A DNA stretch of 50,176 nucleotides, taken from positions 1 to 50,176 of the forward strand of contig NJFT01000270.1 of NCBI GenBank assembly GCA_002221725.1, given 5' to 3'. Shown one piece after another: positions 34,705 to 46,700 of this stretch. The translations under genes and the position numbers were made by a program. The notes under the pieces were generated by a model. It was not told the origin of the DNA, ran no database searches, and saw only the letters and a list, made by a program, of their open reading frames with translations. Position 1 is the first letter of the stretch; each line of letters begins with the position of its first letter. The stretch is from Scedosporium boydii. Taxonomy: Eukaryota > Ascomycota > Sordariomycetes > Microascales > Microascaceae.

Positions 34705-36475
34705 TCGGATCTGTTGATCAATGGAAATGATATAGAAACAAGTAAAAAAGAGACTTCTAAATAGGAGAAAGTCAAGATACATTAATGTCAGTATCCAAGA
34801 AGAACACTTAGGGATATAGGATAGGCTAAAATAGATAGCGTGAGGTCACCAAGGAGAATAATCGATGAGAACTTGTAAGAACTGTTCTTTTAGGAGGAAG
34901 AAAGAAAAGAAAAGAATCACCCCTGTCCTGGCAAAGGAAGAAAGTTCTTCCGCCCTCTGTCCTTGCACTCATTAAAGGAACTACACCTTTTCTACTGCGT
35001 CACTCTTTTCCCCGTCACAGTAGTTAAAAGTAGGAGGTTCGATTAAAGGATATGTTGGCGGCCTGGATAGCTAGCTCCTAGTTTGTCGGAGCCAAGCAGC
35101 ATAATCCATAACACAAACAGGTCTATACCGCCACTCACAGGAATAAGAGACAGAGGTTGTGAGCCACACCACACAGCAGAAATAGTTTAATGGTCATCGC
35201 ATGGTCGTAATAGTTAAGTAGGACATCGGGAAGTCAACAATCAGCTGGAATCTACATTGTAGAACTTGGCAGCTAGAGAAGAAAGAAGAAAAGTAAAAAG
35301 GAAGAAAGTAGAATTGAAAATAGGATAGTAAAAGAACGACTCTCGTAACAACTTGTGAGCCTAAGGGAAACGACTGATTGCTCTCTGCCACTTGCGTTTT
35401 CCTTTTCTTGCCACACGTGCTGTCTTCTCCTGTCTAATTTCTACTCTATAGATGTAGGAGCCTTCGTTTCTTTTATGTGTAAGTGAGGTCTGGGCATGTG
35501 GAACTTTGGGCTTCCTCCGTGGCGGCAGTGCTCGACGATTTGGCGTCGCCGAATGCCGGTTGCCCTACGCCCCAACACATTGGCTGGCTTGGGCGACTAG
35601 TAGACCTCGAGCTACTATATAGTTATTACAGCTTTGGGCCTCGATGCCAGATGTCAGATGCAGCCAACAACTTGCAATTGGGGACGTGAGAGAGCTACGC
35701 TCCTTCACTTCAGGTTTGATATTAGCTAATAGATTACTTACAGTGCTGGAAATGAGTCTTCGAATGGATTTACGGCTAGTGATGGATCGCACATTGAATG
35801 TCGGTAACTTGTAAGCAGTTAAGAGAGTAAATGGCGGTGATTTTCTTTTATTTATTGAGCAAGTGCTGGAGCACTTATTCTTTATATCTGGCAGAGCCAG
35901 GTATATGACTTGCAATTGCATGCTGCCTGCGGCAGTATCGTGACAATGTCTACCAAAAGTTCAACAGTGTTCATTCGTTCTAGGAGCTTTCCTTCCCAGG
36001 TCAACTATTTTTATGGAATATGACGAATAAAACGCGTGAAGAAAATTCGAACAGAGATATATAAAGCGGTATGATGGGGAGTATCATTCCTACAGTCTCA
36101 ATGTCTAGGCCGCCTCTTCCCTCGTCGTAATAAACCACTTACACGAGAATATGTTATTCTATGCCGGTCGTTTAGGACAGCTATTTTCTTCTTCCTTTCC
36201 TCCTCGATGCAAGAGATAACTTGTACTTAATACACTAGCATCATTATGATTATTACCAGTTCTCCCACGCAAAGGGGTTAGCTTCCTTCAATAATTAATG
36301 TAGTCCGTTTAATATATATATATATGCGCTCTATTATTACATTCGACCCTATACTGCATAGCTCCAGACTGTACGCCCAGCTCTCTAGGTCATAGTGTCC
36401 TGAAGAGCCACTTCTAAGATCCATTTCGCCATCTCTTCCCAGTAAGGACTATTATTTGTAGGTGCCTCAATGGTG
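34705..36475. other. Repeat-like, gene-poor stretch between two solo LTRs
   Basis: No protein-coding gene recognised. On the minus strand, a stretch starting TGTCACGATACTG at 35945 carries a TATA-like GATATAAAG and CAATAAATAAAAG (about 35855-35895), compatible with another LTR remnant, but no target duplication was found. A (TA)n tract is at about 36314-36325. Confidence 0.35.
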
Positions 36476-36829
36476 TGTCAGCGGGCCGACCTTTATGCAG
36501 GCCCAGAGCGGTGACATAAGGCAGAAGCGGCTGTTCGTGGGCAGCTGCCTACGGGTGGCGGACACTCGGGAAAAGCGATCGGAGGATAAGGACATTGATC
36601 GGTAGTGATACACCTTCGTGATCGCTCCGATCGCTCGGGGAAGAGCTCTGATCCCCTAGGAAGAGATGGAAGGGAAGCGTCTATATAAATTACGAAGTCT
36701 AAGCTGTATCTAGTTTGTCCTTCCAGGCTCTTCAGTAGTCAATTCAAGTAACTTCGCTTGCCTTGTTACAACAGACCCCACGACCCTATCTTCAGCCCAA
36801 GCCACGGTGATCCCGGTTGGATCGTAACA
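36476..36829 (-). mobile_element. Solo LTR B, related to A, opposite orientation
   Basis: On the minus strand it begins TGTTACGATCCAACCGGG at 36829 and ends CCCGCTGACA at 36476 (354 bp). Flanks are TGGTG (36471-36475) and TGTTG (36830-36834), a 4 of 5 match. A 33-nt block (36720-36752) is nearly identical to 34402-34434 of LTR A, and both carry TTTATATAGAC followed by CTTC. It is shorter than A, mainly before the shared block. Confidence 0.7.
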
Positions 36830-37320
36830 TGTTGTTTCCCGTTGATGAACAGGTCCAACGTCTACATTAATTCTAGAAGCATTACATCGGCTTCTTGAAA
36901 GCGCCAATTCATTAAAATGTCTTGAAAGGAAAAAAAAGTTAATAATGTACAAGTGTAGTGTCTAATGGAATAATATTGAAGCGCTGTGGGCTGTGATGCC
37001 CTGTCTGGAAATGCGGTGCCATTTCTAAATGTCTTTGGGGCTGACTTTTTTTTGCTGTGTTCAATATACATACCATCAAGGTATTGTATGTCTTCGTGCA
37101 CTCAATATTGTTCCAAAAGAAATAACCATCGGAATCTAGAAAGCCGTTCGACCTAGATCGAAGAGATTTTTCCACTTTTGAACCATGACACACCAATTAT
37201 ACCGCGATGACGAGCATCATGGCACCCATAAGGATTGTCGCCCGATTTTCTCATTTCTTTTCTAGAACTCATGGGTATGTTGCGTCGCCCGGCGGCACTT
37301 GGTGTATTTTTCTTCGGAAT
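36830..37320. other. Intergenic region
   Basis: Between solo LTR B and the C2H2 gene. Frames at 36862-37196 have no motif. Confidence 0.4.
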
Positions 37321-37938
37321 TTAACTTTTTTTCTTTGACTTGCGGCATTCCCCGAGGTGTCCCAGGTGTGCAATGACATCGCCGTCCTCTCGGCCACAAG
37401 AGCAGCGATAAAAGTCATTGGACTTGTCCCCTCGGCAACTCCTCACATGGAGCTCGTGGTTTTGCTTGCGAGGGACTATCTTATCGCACCTGCATCTGTA
37501 CCTCGTCTTCGGGTCCGAGTTGTGCACCTCGCGGAAATGCCGCTTCCTGTCCTTGTCACACGTGAAGCTCTTTTGACAGTTTAGCTCCTGGCAGAAATAC
37601 CGGCGGGATTTCGATTCTCGCCGGGGCGTGGCAACCGGTGAAGTAGTTTTCGCGGAAGCAGGCGTTTGGCCGGAGCGAGCATCCCTGTTGGGGAAATTGC
37701 ACGTTGAATTTGAGATGGACGGAGGGCTTGCTTGTTCGCTAAGCATACCCGGTCCATCTTCCCCAGGGAAGGCAGGAGCTTTCGAACCAGAGCCGGGAAG
37801 AGGAGGGAAGGGGGCCGGTGAGGAGTTCGTGAAGTCACCAGCCGGCTGAGTGACAGGAGACAGGGAGTCCGCAATGGGAACTTGCGTGTCTAATCGGGCC
37901 TCGACATTGTTTACGAGGAGTGTGGGATTGACGGTCAT
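37321..37938 (-). CDS. C2H2-type zinc-finger protein
   Basis: Open frame with the first in-frame ATG at 37938 (205 aa). The frame stays open upstream to about 38200 without another ATG, so an upstream exon is possible. The N-terminal half is Pro/Ser-rich and disordered. The C-terminal half has one clear C2H2 finger (FCQELNCQKSFTCDKDRKRH, next His four residues on) and two degenerate ones starting YRCRCDKIVPRK and YRCSCGREDGD, each with C-x-C and His/Cys ligands. It ends in a Lys-rich tail (RKSKKKS). This layout is common in fungal nuclear proteins of unknown target. No regulator-specific motif allows a closer name. Confidence 0.65.
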   Translation of the reverse strand: MTVNPTLLVNNVEARLDTQVPIADSLSPVTQPAGDFTNSSPAPFPPLPGSGSKAPAFPGEDGPGMLSEQASPPSISNSTCNFPNRDARSGQTPASAKTTSPVATPRRESKSRRYFCQELNCQKSFTCDKDRKRHFREVHNSDPKTRYRCRCDKIVPRKQNHELHVRSCRGDKSNDFYRCSCGREDGDVIAHLGHLGECRKSKKKS

Positions 37939-38028
37939 CGCGGGCTCGTGGATGCCTGCCCAAACAGGGATCGTGCGAAGATACTCTTCAGCTTCTTCGG
38001 GTCCTGAAGCACCTGAGTATCCGCTCAA

Positions 38029-40519
38029 GACGGGATCTCGGTTGGGCAGCTTCCACCGTTGTGGTTCCGAGTATTTGCCGTGGCAAAGAGGTGGGTTCTC
38101 TCTTCGGTCTGGGTCGTCCGGCAGACATAGACTTATACGATGATCATGATGGTGATGATTGATGGGACTTGCGCGGGGGATGCCTTCCCCCGCGCGAGGC
38201 CAGGTTTAAGATTCGTAGAAAGAAAAATATAAAAGAGGCGCCGGTGGATTCCTGCGTCAGTGGTCAACGGTCAGCAAAGCGTGAGACTTGATGTTGATAG
38301 TAAAAGGTAGAGCCAGTCGGGGTGTTGATTAGTCCAATGGACTGCGGAGATAGGTGGGTGCAGATATAGGCATCACGAGCACCAAGTCTTTATTGATTGT
38401 CCACTTACTTTACGTGATCTGCCTCGATGTTAAAATAGCGAAGCCATGGAGAGAAAAGAAGAGGAAGGGGGAGGGGGAGAGACAGGTTGGATTCCCTCTT
38501 AAATCGAAGGGAGTCCATAACGCCACACGTTCGGTTCATGGGGGAACGTCACCCGTTTGGAACTCTCTTTACCATCAGGCTACGCCCTCATGTCAATCTC
38601 TTCAGCTACCTCTTGTAAAAGGCGCCACGGCGCGTCCCAATACCCGCCATGGCTATCCCGCGCTTTTTCGATTGGTTGATTTGCGCTGCTCACTTCTCGG
38701 CGCCGTGGCTTAACATTGCTCTCCCGGACTCCGGAACCCCTCCCCGAAGCTGCCACAGGCCCCTCGCGGTACGGCCAGATACCTTGAAATCTCATTAGGG
38801 ACACTACAAATATATGTATACACAGGTAATTGATGTGTATTTCAAGATGTGGAAATTAGTAGACCCCCTTTACCTGCGTTGTCACGGGCGCACTACTCAA
38901 CTACCCCTGGGAAATAGGAATTGTATCGTCCATTTTAAAATTAGCCTGCATTGAGGAGATAATCAAAACAAGCACCACCACTAAACGAAAAAGAAGCAAT
39001 ATACAAGAGAACACGAATACAGAGGGAAAAGACAGCAGGGAAACCACTAAAATTAAGCATTATCAATCTTATTCGCTAGCACCATATAAAGCACCAGAAT
39101 CTGATAGAGATATATTCAACTGCTGATACTAGGAACTATACGTTCTATTGTGCCTTTGTTGGTTGAAAGGAAGAAGAAGAAGAAAAAGAGAAAAAAAAAA
39201 AAAAAAAAAAGCTTGGAGTTGAAGTACTGATTGGCAACCTGTTCCATTGTGAGAGCAAGGCCTCCGACCCTCATGTGGGGCTGATGACCGGCTTGCTAAA
39301 ATATTCATCGTCATTCGTCAACAAAATATGAACCCTGGTCGAAGAGAGCTGTGGTTTCGAGCTGATCGAGCAAGTCTAATCCCTGTCACGGAATGCTAAC
39401 AGATAGGTCACATCAAGATTGAAGGTAGAGATCCTCTGCAGCTCGTTAGGCCTGCCTCCAAATTCGCGAGCAACTTCCACTTTGTGAAATGCTGACCGGT
39501 TATCCCCCCGGTCCAAAACTCGAAAAAGCAATAAGCACTTGTCGAAGTCGTAAGAGCATGATAGAAGATAGGGACCGAAGACTATGCTGCCTTCACTGCT
39601 CCTGCAGCGTAGCCTGCAATCACATCCGAACAGGTCCATGTCGCTATTTGGTTGACAACGCAGTGTGATGGAGAATCTAGACTCTAGAAGACCTGGATAT
39701 CCGTTACTTTGAGATGAGATGGACGTGGCGCCCCCTTTTTTTCTGTTCTGATTCCCAATATTGTGGATCCGTATTCGTTAATAGCCAAGCTCTTCTCATT
39801 CTAAGAGTCGGCTGTCCTTGACGGCTATCCCCGCCGCGATGTGCAATTTGTACGACCGAGGAAGGGCGTGGTTCTGATAGTTCCTTTGATGTACGACAGC
39901 GCGCTCGTACCAAAGTGGGTCCTGAATATGAGGACCTGTGCCTTAAGGTTGGGCACCGCGTGACTTCGAGCGAGGTGGTAGACTGGTGGACCACTGGCCA
40001 GTGACGCGGATCGCATTTACCTTACTTGTACAAATATCAAAGATCCGGGGGCTCGGACGTTTGGTCTCGTAAAGGTGTACGTACCTCGTCCCAACTGGTA
40101 TCCTCCATCGTACCAAGGTCGACATCATACATCCTTCCTATTGGCGTTGACGCTATTGATCACTTGCGTTGTGCGAAGACGAAGCTGAGGAAGAACCGAT
40201 TCACCCTGCCTGCTTCTTCCGGCATGTTCCAGGACAATCATGTTAGGCCTGGAGTCCCCCGGCGGATAATGACAGAGGGAGAGAGAGCGGAATTGAACAT
40301 TATAATGCACTCAAATGCTCCAAATGCCTCGTAGGTTGTAATACATAAGTCGAGATCTCCGCTTGTGATTTCAGAAACCATCCTTCAACAATTCATATCT
40401 CTTAAAGTCCTGACTCCAATACCAACAATAAAGATATTAAGCTTCCTCAACTCTAAGGGCCATTCCTCTTACCCACAAGTTTCCGGCCGACATATATTCA
40501 CTTTGTGCTTTCCGTAAAG
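38029..40519. other. Long gene-poor stretch
   Basis: Upstream region of the C2H2 gene, then sequence without recognisable genes. An A-rich tract (about 20 A) sits at 39190-39210 after a GAA-rich stretch. The frame at 39376-39639 (minus, 87 codons, starting MDLFGCDCRLRCRSS) is protein-like but not recognised. Confidence 0.4.
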
Positions 40520-40818
40520 ATGAGCGACAAGTACTCAGCCAAGAAGTCACCCGTACGTGTATCCCAGTTTCCGGGCCATGGTGCGTACTTTAACCTTAAA
40601 ATATAAAGCCGACTGAAGAGAGCCTGAAGACGGGCAAGTCAAAGAGAGCACGAGATCCCCAGCAAAACAACACCTTGGCCCAACACCTCCAACCTAGGAC
40701 TGCTCAGTCAACTGGAGCTTGTCTCCAGCGCTGGCTATCGCAAGATATCCGAGAGGACCCATGGAATCCCCTTGCCGCCGCGAACCAGCCTCCGCAACCA
40801 TCAAACAAGAAGCCATGA
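40520..40818 (+). CDS. Possible small two-exon gene, 80 aa, unknown function
   Basis: Exon 1 is 40520-40552 (MSDKYSAKKSP) and exon 2 is 40609-40818 (starting PTEESLKTGKSKRARDPQQN, ending PPQPSNKKP). They join in phase across a 56-nt intron with donor GTACGT and acceptor AAG. The protein is basic and hydrophilic, with no signal peptide or membrane segment and no family I recognise. A TATA-like ACATATATTC lies about 30 nt upstream. The evidence is only splice sites, phase and composition, so chance is not excluded. Confidence 0.4.
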
Positions 40819-42523
40819 GAAACTCGGGAACGACGGGATGGCTTTTAGTCACACTTGCATGATACAGAGGAGGGTTAAAAGATGTTCAAGGGTAGAAGAA
40901 CAGTCCTCGCAGGAATACGCCTGCGACTTTATGTTAGAATTTATGAGACTACGCTACACTATCCTAACAGCTGGCTTGAGTGCTGAACCAAACATTACCT
41001 ATAATAAATACAGTCTCGCTATTGCACAGGCATGTAGATACTCTAGAACGCAAGTATTCTTTGACAATGTCAGTCGGTCACGGTAGGACCGTGTAGACTA
41101 TCAACCAATAAGAATATCCCGTCCCCCAAGGACGGGATATCCTGATTGGTTTAATGAGGCTGGGATTTCATATACATCCCGCCAGCCCAAACTCTGCCCC
41201 TCGAAGCACGACCATCCTGTCCAAACCCCGGTCAGTCTCGAATCAAGAGGGTATCCCTCCTGCTGGCTGTTCCAGTTCGACCCCAACACTCTGCGTCTTG
41301 GGGCTCTTTTGGAAAGTGTAAGCGTGGTACGAGTGCCGAGGTACTTGGCACAATAATCCGACCTTTGACCTTTACAGGAGCTGAGCAGCTCAAGCAGTGC
41401 GCCACATTTCCTTTCGAGGACAGAACGAGGTCCAAGGCCGTTTTCGACCTAGCGCTTTTGCGCTGTCCCGTGAGTGCGACCATTCGGTTTTCCAATCTTG
41501 CAGTCCTGTTTCGCAGCGGTGATTGTCCTCATCCGTCTAGTATTACTCGTCTCCTTGCAATAGCAGTAAGAAGATAGATTAGCTATCATCTTAGAGCCGC
41601 AGTGGCACTTCAATTTTCTCCTTGCCGCAGATTTAATAAAATCACCAATTGATCCCTTCTCACTTATTTAACGAATATCGATCTGCTAGGGTGAGTAGAC
41701 CACAGTCAAATTATAGGATCATTCCCTGTTCCAGGGGCCATGGCCTCTCCTTAAGTTGTTCTTAAAGCATCCTGCAGAATCTCCAGATCATTAAGTTAAT
41801 ACTTGTTCCAGATGACACGCCTGTATCCCGGGTCGGTTGGCCATTCCCGTAGCCGAGTGTATCGTGGGGTAATCGTAATTCGCGATGAGCCAGTGCCCTT
41901 CGTTGATCTTGCTACCCCCCCAATTAACCGCTACCAACAGGGCTCAGGGCACACCTTGGTTTGAGAACTTTGAGCGGCACTCCGCATATCATGGTGTTGT
42001 TGGAGCTTTGAAAAATCGTAGAATCGTACATGTCGAGTAAGCATGAGGGACAGGGGACGTAGCCCCAGCTACAGCCACGACTACACCACCTAGGGAGCCA
42101 GGTAACTCAACATGTGCAGCTACAAGTCCTACGGATGCATCATTGGTCGCGCTCAGGGAATGTTGATTTCGTCAAGGATTGTTAGCTAGACAAGACAAAG
42201 AGGCCGGCGCAAGAGTATGCCAGGAGGACCAGGTCGCTAGAGTGGATCAGAAGAGAGCGAAAGAGGTAGTAGCCCCTAATAGCGGCGAGCGGAGAGATAC
42301 GTTGGGAGAAATGACTAGAAACGTTTGGATAGACAGCGATCAAGATTCAATTTAGACTTCAGGGATTTTCTAGGCGAAATCCATTCGATATGCCATTCAT
42401 TTTTCAACCAAGCACTTCGAGCTTAGTATTCAACGAAAGAAATGATGTGGCTTGCGCGAAGAGCTGCCTCTTCATTAGCTTGTAGCCAGCCAACACAAAC
42501 TACCCAGGCAAGACTGGCGATAC
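40819..42523. other. Gene-poor stretch with one palindrome
   Basis: No gene recognised. Frames at 41101-41577 overlap on both strands. The inverted repeat at 41103-41151 is listed separately. Confidence 0.4.
41103..41151. repeat. Imperfect palindrome / hairpin
   Basis: Outer arms AACCAAT / ATTGGTT and inner arms ATATCCCGTCC / GGACGGGATAT, with a 4-nt mismatch on each side and a 5-nt loop (18 paired positions). It could be a structured transcript end or a miniature-element relic. The CCAAT boxes at both ends face opposite directions. Confidence 0.65.
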
Positions 42524-42998
42524 TCACGGGTCAAACTCATCCATATCACCATACTGCTCATTATACATCTGCTCAGCCTGCCGCTGCGCATCCCTCTTTA
42601 CCCTCTCCTTGTCAAGGTAGTCCATCCCCTTCGTCTCCATCACCTTGTCCACCTCGGCGCCAGCAACGCCCATGAGGAGCTCCTTGGCGAGCGCGTGCTT
42701 GACTGGGCCGCCTAGCGAAATGGTGTCTAGTGAATATTCTGCTACTGCAAAGAAGGACTAGATATGGAGGGGTAAAACGGAAAACACACCCTGCTTGCGC
42801 TGTCGATCGAGGAAGAGCTTCATCGCTTCAAAAGCGGCACCGCCGGCCACGGCTTCATGGCTGAACTTGCCCTCATGTTGATCGCCATAGAGGTCGCCGT
42901 GACGGTCCTTGGCCTCGTCTGCAGGATATTAGCAAACATATTAGCACGACGTCAGCTACATGGGATGGAACGGTGTTTGTCCCACCGAATCCGAACAT
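42524..42998 (-). CDS. CipC-like small protein, three exons
   Basis: Exons on the minus strand: 42986-42998 (13 nt), 42790-42918 and 42524-42711 (330 nt, 109 aa), all in phase. Donors are GTGGGA and GTGTGT; acceptors are TGCAG and GCTAG. The sequence matches the CipC (concanamycin-induced protein) family: start MFGFDEAKDRHGDLYGD, then KFSHEAVAGGAAFEAMKLF, PVKHALAKELLMGVAGAEVD, METKGMDYLDKERVKRDAQR and QYGDMDEFDP. CipC-like proteins are abundant stress- and growth-phase-induced fungal proteins of unknown biochemical role. The TGA overlaps a good donor (CC|GTGAGTA), so a further 3' exon is possible. No signal peptide is present. Confidence 0.85.
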
Positions 42999-43768
42999 GT
43001 CGATGGATAAAAATCCTGATACTTCGATTTTGTGTCTGCTATAATGGTACTTAAACTGGGGGTGTGGTTGGTAGTAGAAAGGGTTGGGAATAATGTCGAA
43101 ACGGGAGGAGCCCGGAGCCCATTCTTTATACACACTTTGGAAACCTAGATTAGAATCCGAAGCTTTCGTATGCCTCAACTAACTTGGCATGGCAGAAGAA
43201 AGCTTGGTTTGTGATGACGTTGCACCCTAAAGTGTTCCATCCAATCATCATGTTAGGGGCTCGAGATTACCCTAGCTAATTTCTCGTTAAGGAATAGCCA
43301 GCTGAATGAAAGCTGAGAGCTAAGTAGCCGAGATTCCGAAATCTAGAAAGAAAGTGAGTGTACGCTACGGCTCACGGCATCGAAGAGTGGGCTATGTCTT
43401 AGCTGCCGCGTACTTGATGCCTTACCAATTCTTGCATAACCATCTAACAGAGAAATGCTTTGTTAAAGGGATAATAGTGTCCACGGAAGGAGACAAGATA
43501 TGAGGCTAGAGCTACAGTATGGATGTCAAGATGACACTCTTAGCGTTGATAATCCCGGCTTAGCTCGGGACCGCTAAGCTCAATCAATGGCAGACTCGGA
43601 AAGATATGGAGGGATAGTTTTGAGGCAGCAGATTCAAAGACTGAATTCAAGTTATTTACTAGTATTAGATATTGTCGCGATGATCTAGATCTATATTCCA
43701 TGCCCGAGATTCCTTCCCATTTATCCTCTATCTCCCGATATTTATTAAGAAATAGTTTTGATTCTCTT
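42999..43768. other. Intergenic region
   Basis: Promoter of the CipC-like gene and 3' side of the ABC transporter gene. The frame at 43540-43785 has no motif. Confidence 0.45.
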
Positions 43769-46700
43769 CTATTCCATCCTTGCACTCTTTGTCTTCTTGC
43801 TCCTCAATTTCATCATCAGGAACACTACTGCATACGAAGATATGCAGAACAGCGCCGTGATACCGGTCTGTCCATGAATGAAAAGAAAAAGTTAGCTGGT
43901 TGAAATATCTCCAGGGGTATGAAACCTTCCGCACTTACGTCTCGCCATGCGTAATACTCCTCATTGAGGTTAAAGATCTTTGCATAATCCGCCCCGGTAG
44001 AATAAGGACAGTACTGGCATTGGCTCGTTGCATTCGTATTCTCGATGTACCCGCTGTTGGACCCAAGGAAATCTGACATATACTCTCCGCAGGTAAGTCC
44101 AGAAGGCGGGTCGAATGTCGTGAGCTCCTCCGGCCGACACTGGACCTGGACGTCCCAGATAATCGTACCCAGGAGCCCTCCGACGAGGTAGTGGAACGGG
44201 TCGAGATAATATATCCAGTACTTCCAGAAAGGCTGCATGAGAGTGTACGGGACGACAACACCACAGAAGGAGATCATGCCGCATCCGATGAGGAGCGGGT
44301 TCATAATGGCGGCAAAATATTCGTTGGGGGCGTAAGCCGCAATAGCTTGGCCGATGGATGTGTAGAGAAACTCGTAGACTATAATTCCCTCAACGTTAGT
44401 CGTGCTCTCTTCTCATGTTTCAGATGTTTCAGTATGCTAGCCAAGACTCACAAACCATCTGGAGGTAAATATGGCCCGAGATGCGAGCCTCAACTGGGAA
44501 GCCTGCAGTAAAGTACCAACAGCAAAAGTACAGCGTAGCGCAGAGAATAAGATACGGAATCTCCGACACCGCCTGCGCTCCGATGAAAGCGACCCAATGG
44601 TATGTTTTGGACTAGAAAACCAAGTTAGTTTCTTCGCACGTTTGTCTGCCTCATCTATGGGATAGAGGAGACCTACCTTCTTCTCTCGTGTTTCAAAGAG
44701 ATCCCGGTTACGCAAGAAGAAGGGCTGCATCTGGTTAATACATCCGGGCGCGACAAAGATGAAGTTGAAAATGGCGAACAGGCGTAGCTGCAGGTCAAAC
44801 GAGCTATTGCCAATCATCCAGAACGTGAATCCACTGAAAAGCGCCGCGAAGATGTGCAAGTTGATCTTGTTCCACACGTAGTCCTATGCAAAATTGGCGT
44901 TAGTGTTCAGCGAAACTTCCCGTGGATTATTAAACTGTTGTTCTGAGAGTCTTACTGGTGACCGCCACAGCTGAACCATGAGCCTATGTAGAACCATCCG
45001 GAACTGGAACCACTTCGACGTCGCGAAATCTGCCGTGTCCTCCTCGCCTTGGCTGCCTTCCAGGGCCTTGGTGTTAAGCCTCTCGAGTTCTTTTAAAGCC
45101 CTTTGGCGTTCCTCGGATCTACTCCAGACGTCCACCCAATCGATTTCCACTTCGTTGTTGCCTTGGATGGTTTCGACGATGTGCTCGGCTGGGTTCGCAT
45201 CCTCCGGACAAGGTGCGCCATGCCGGGCAAAGTAGCTGAGGACCTTGTCTGAGTCCTCTCCGGCTATGGCAGCGTTAGCGAGGGGCAGCGATATCGACTC
45301 CATTGTAGAATGCCAACTTACTCTCGCCGAAGTAGGCCATGCGTCCACCCTTGGCAAGTAGAAGCAAGGAGTCAAAGGCCTCGAAAAGGACAGCCGATGG
45401 TTGATGGATAGTACACTGAAGCTAAATTAGCCACTGTTAAACCCCGCAGACGCTGGGGGGACAAACTTACCAAAACAGCTTGGCCGCCGTCTACCAGCCT
45501 CCTCAGGAATCGGATAATATTGTAGGCCGATTGGCCATCGAGGCCAGACGTGGGCTCATCAAGGAAGAGGAGAGTCGGTTTCGCGACAAGCTCGACGCCC
45601 AGAGTCACTCGTTTCCGCTGTTCGATGCTAAGACCAGCTCCGGGGACTATTATGGCCTGTTAGTCTGAAAGCAGAGCCTGTTTCGGTTCTTCCCTTTGGA
45701 AACTAACCTCCGATCAATGCATCACTGATATCCTGCAACTCAAGAAGCTCAATGATGTGGTCGACGTATTCGATCTTTTCTCTGTCTGGAACATGCCTGG
45801 GCTGTCGCAGCAGAGCCGAAAAGATTAGTGCCTCCCGAACAGTGGCTGTCGCTTCATGGACGTCCATCTGCTCGCAGTAGCCTGTTGTTCGCTGGAAGCT
45901 GATGCCTTGAGGTTTGCCGTCGATGAGAATCGAACCGTAAATTTCTCCGGCATCTTTTCGCTGCGCAAGGACATCGAGAAGCCTGTTGGGAAAAAGGAAA
46001 CTGTTAGCAAAGGCAATATGGCTTGGCCAGGTGTTAGTTCTTTAAATTGGTCGGTTAGACTTACGTCGTCTTCCCTGCTCCGGACGATCCCATGAGCGCT
46101 ACCAAATTTCCAGGCTTCACGTATCCGAAAACTTTGTCAAGGAGCTGCTTTTGTTGTCCGTGATACTCAACATAATAATCCAAATTTTGCCAAGAAAAGG
46201 TCGACTGTTTGACCTCTTGTGTGGTTGGTGGTGCTGGCTTTTCTGTAGATCCGGAAGCAGTGGCTTCCACGTCTCCATTTCGCTTCTTGTTCCTCAGGTT
46301 GCGTTTGTATTGGAGCACAGATGCCGCGCCTTGATTGTTTCTAAGCTCGAACCCAAGCGCCGTGACACCAATGAAGAAGATCCAGAAACCGATCAACACG
46401 CCAAAGCCCCGCCAGATATGGCCGGTGGAGTAATGATGTTGTTCCCGAATGTACGCGCTGCCGTTGATGAGCCCATCAGCATCTGAGCCAAGGACCGTAC
46501 ATCCCCGATTCGACGCCGGCTCCGAATCGTACGCCCCTCCAAAAGGAACGTACTGCGGCGCCACGCACTGTAGCTCAACTCCGCCGAACTCGTTTGCCAT
46601 GAGGGACTCGAACGCGTAAGCGCCGGGGTTCAGATAGAAAATCCAGCGGAACCAAACGTGCATCTTTTTGTAGGGGATGAGATAGCCGCTGTAAACGAAA

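Noticed and set aside
34700..36475. Full-length LTR retrotransposon between the two LTRs
   Set aside because: The LTRs are inverted, not direct, and no gag or pol motif lies between them.
41365..41577. Apparent exon pair joined by GTGAGT...GCAG
   Set aside because: The intron would be only about 34 nt, too short for a fungal spliceosomal intron.
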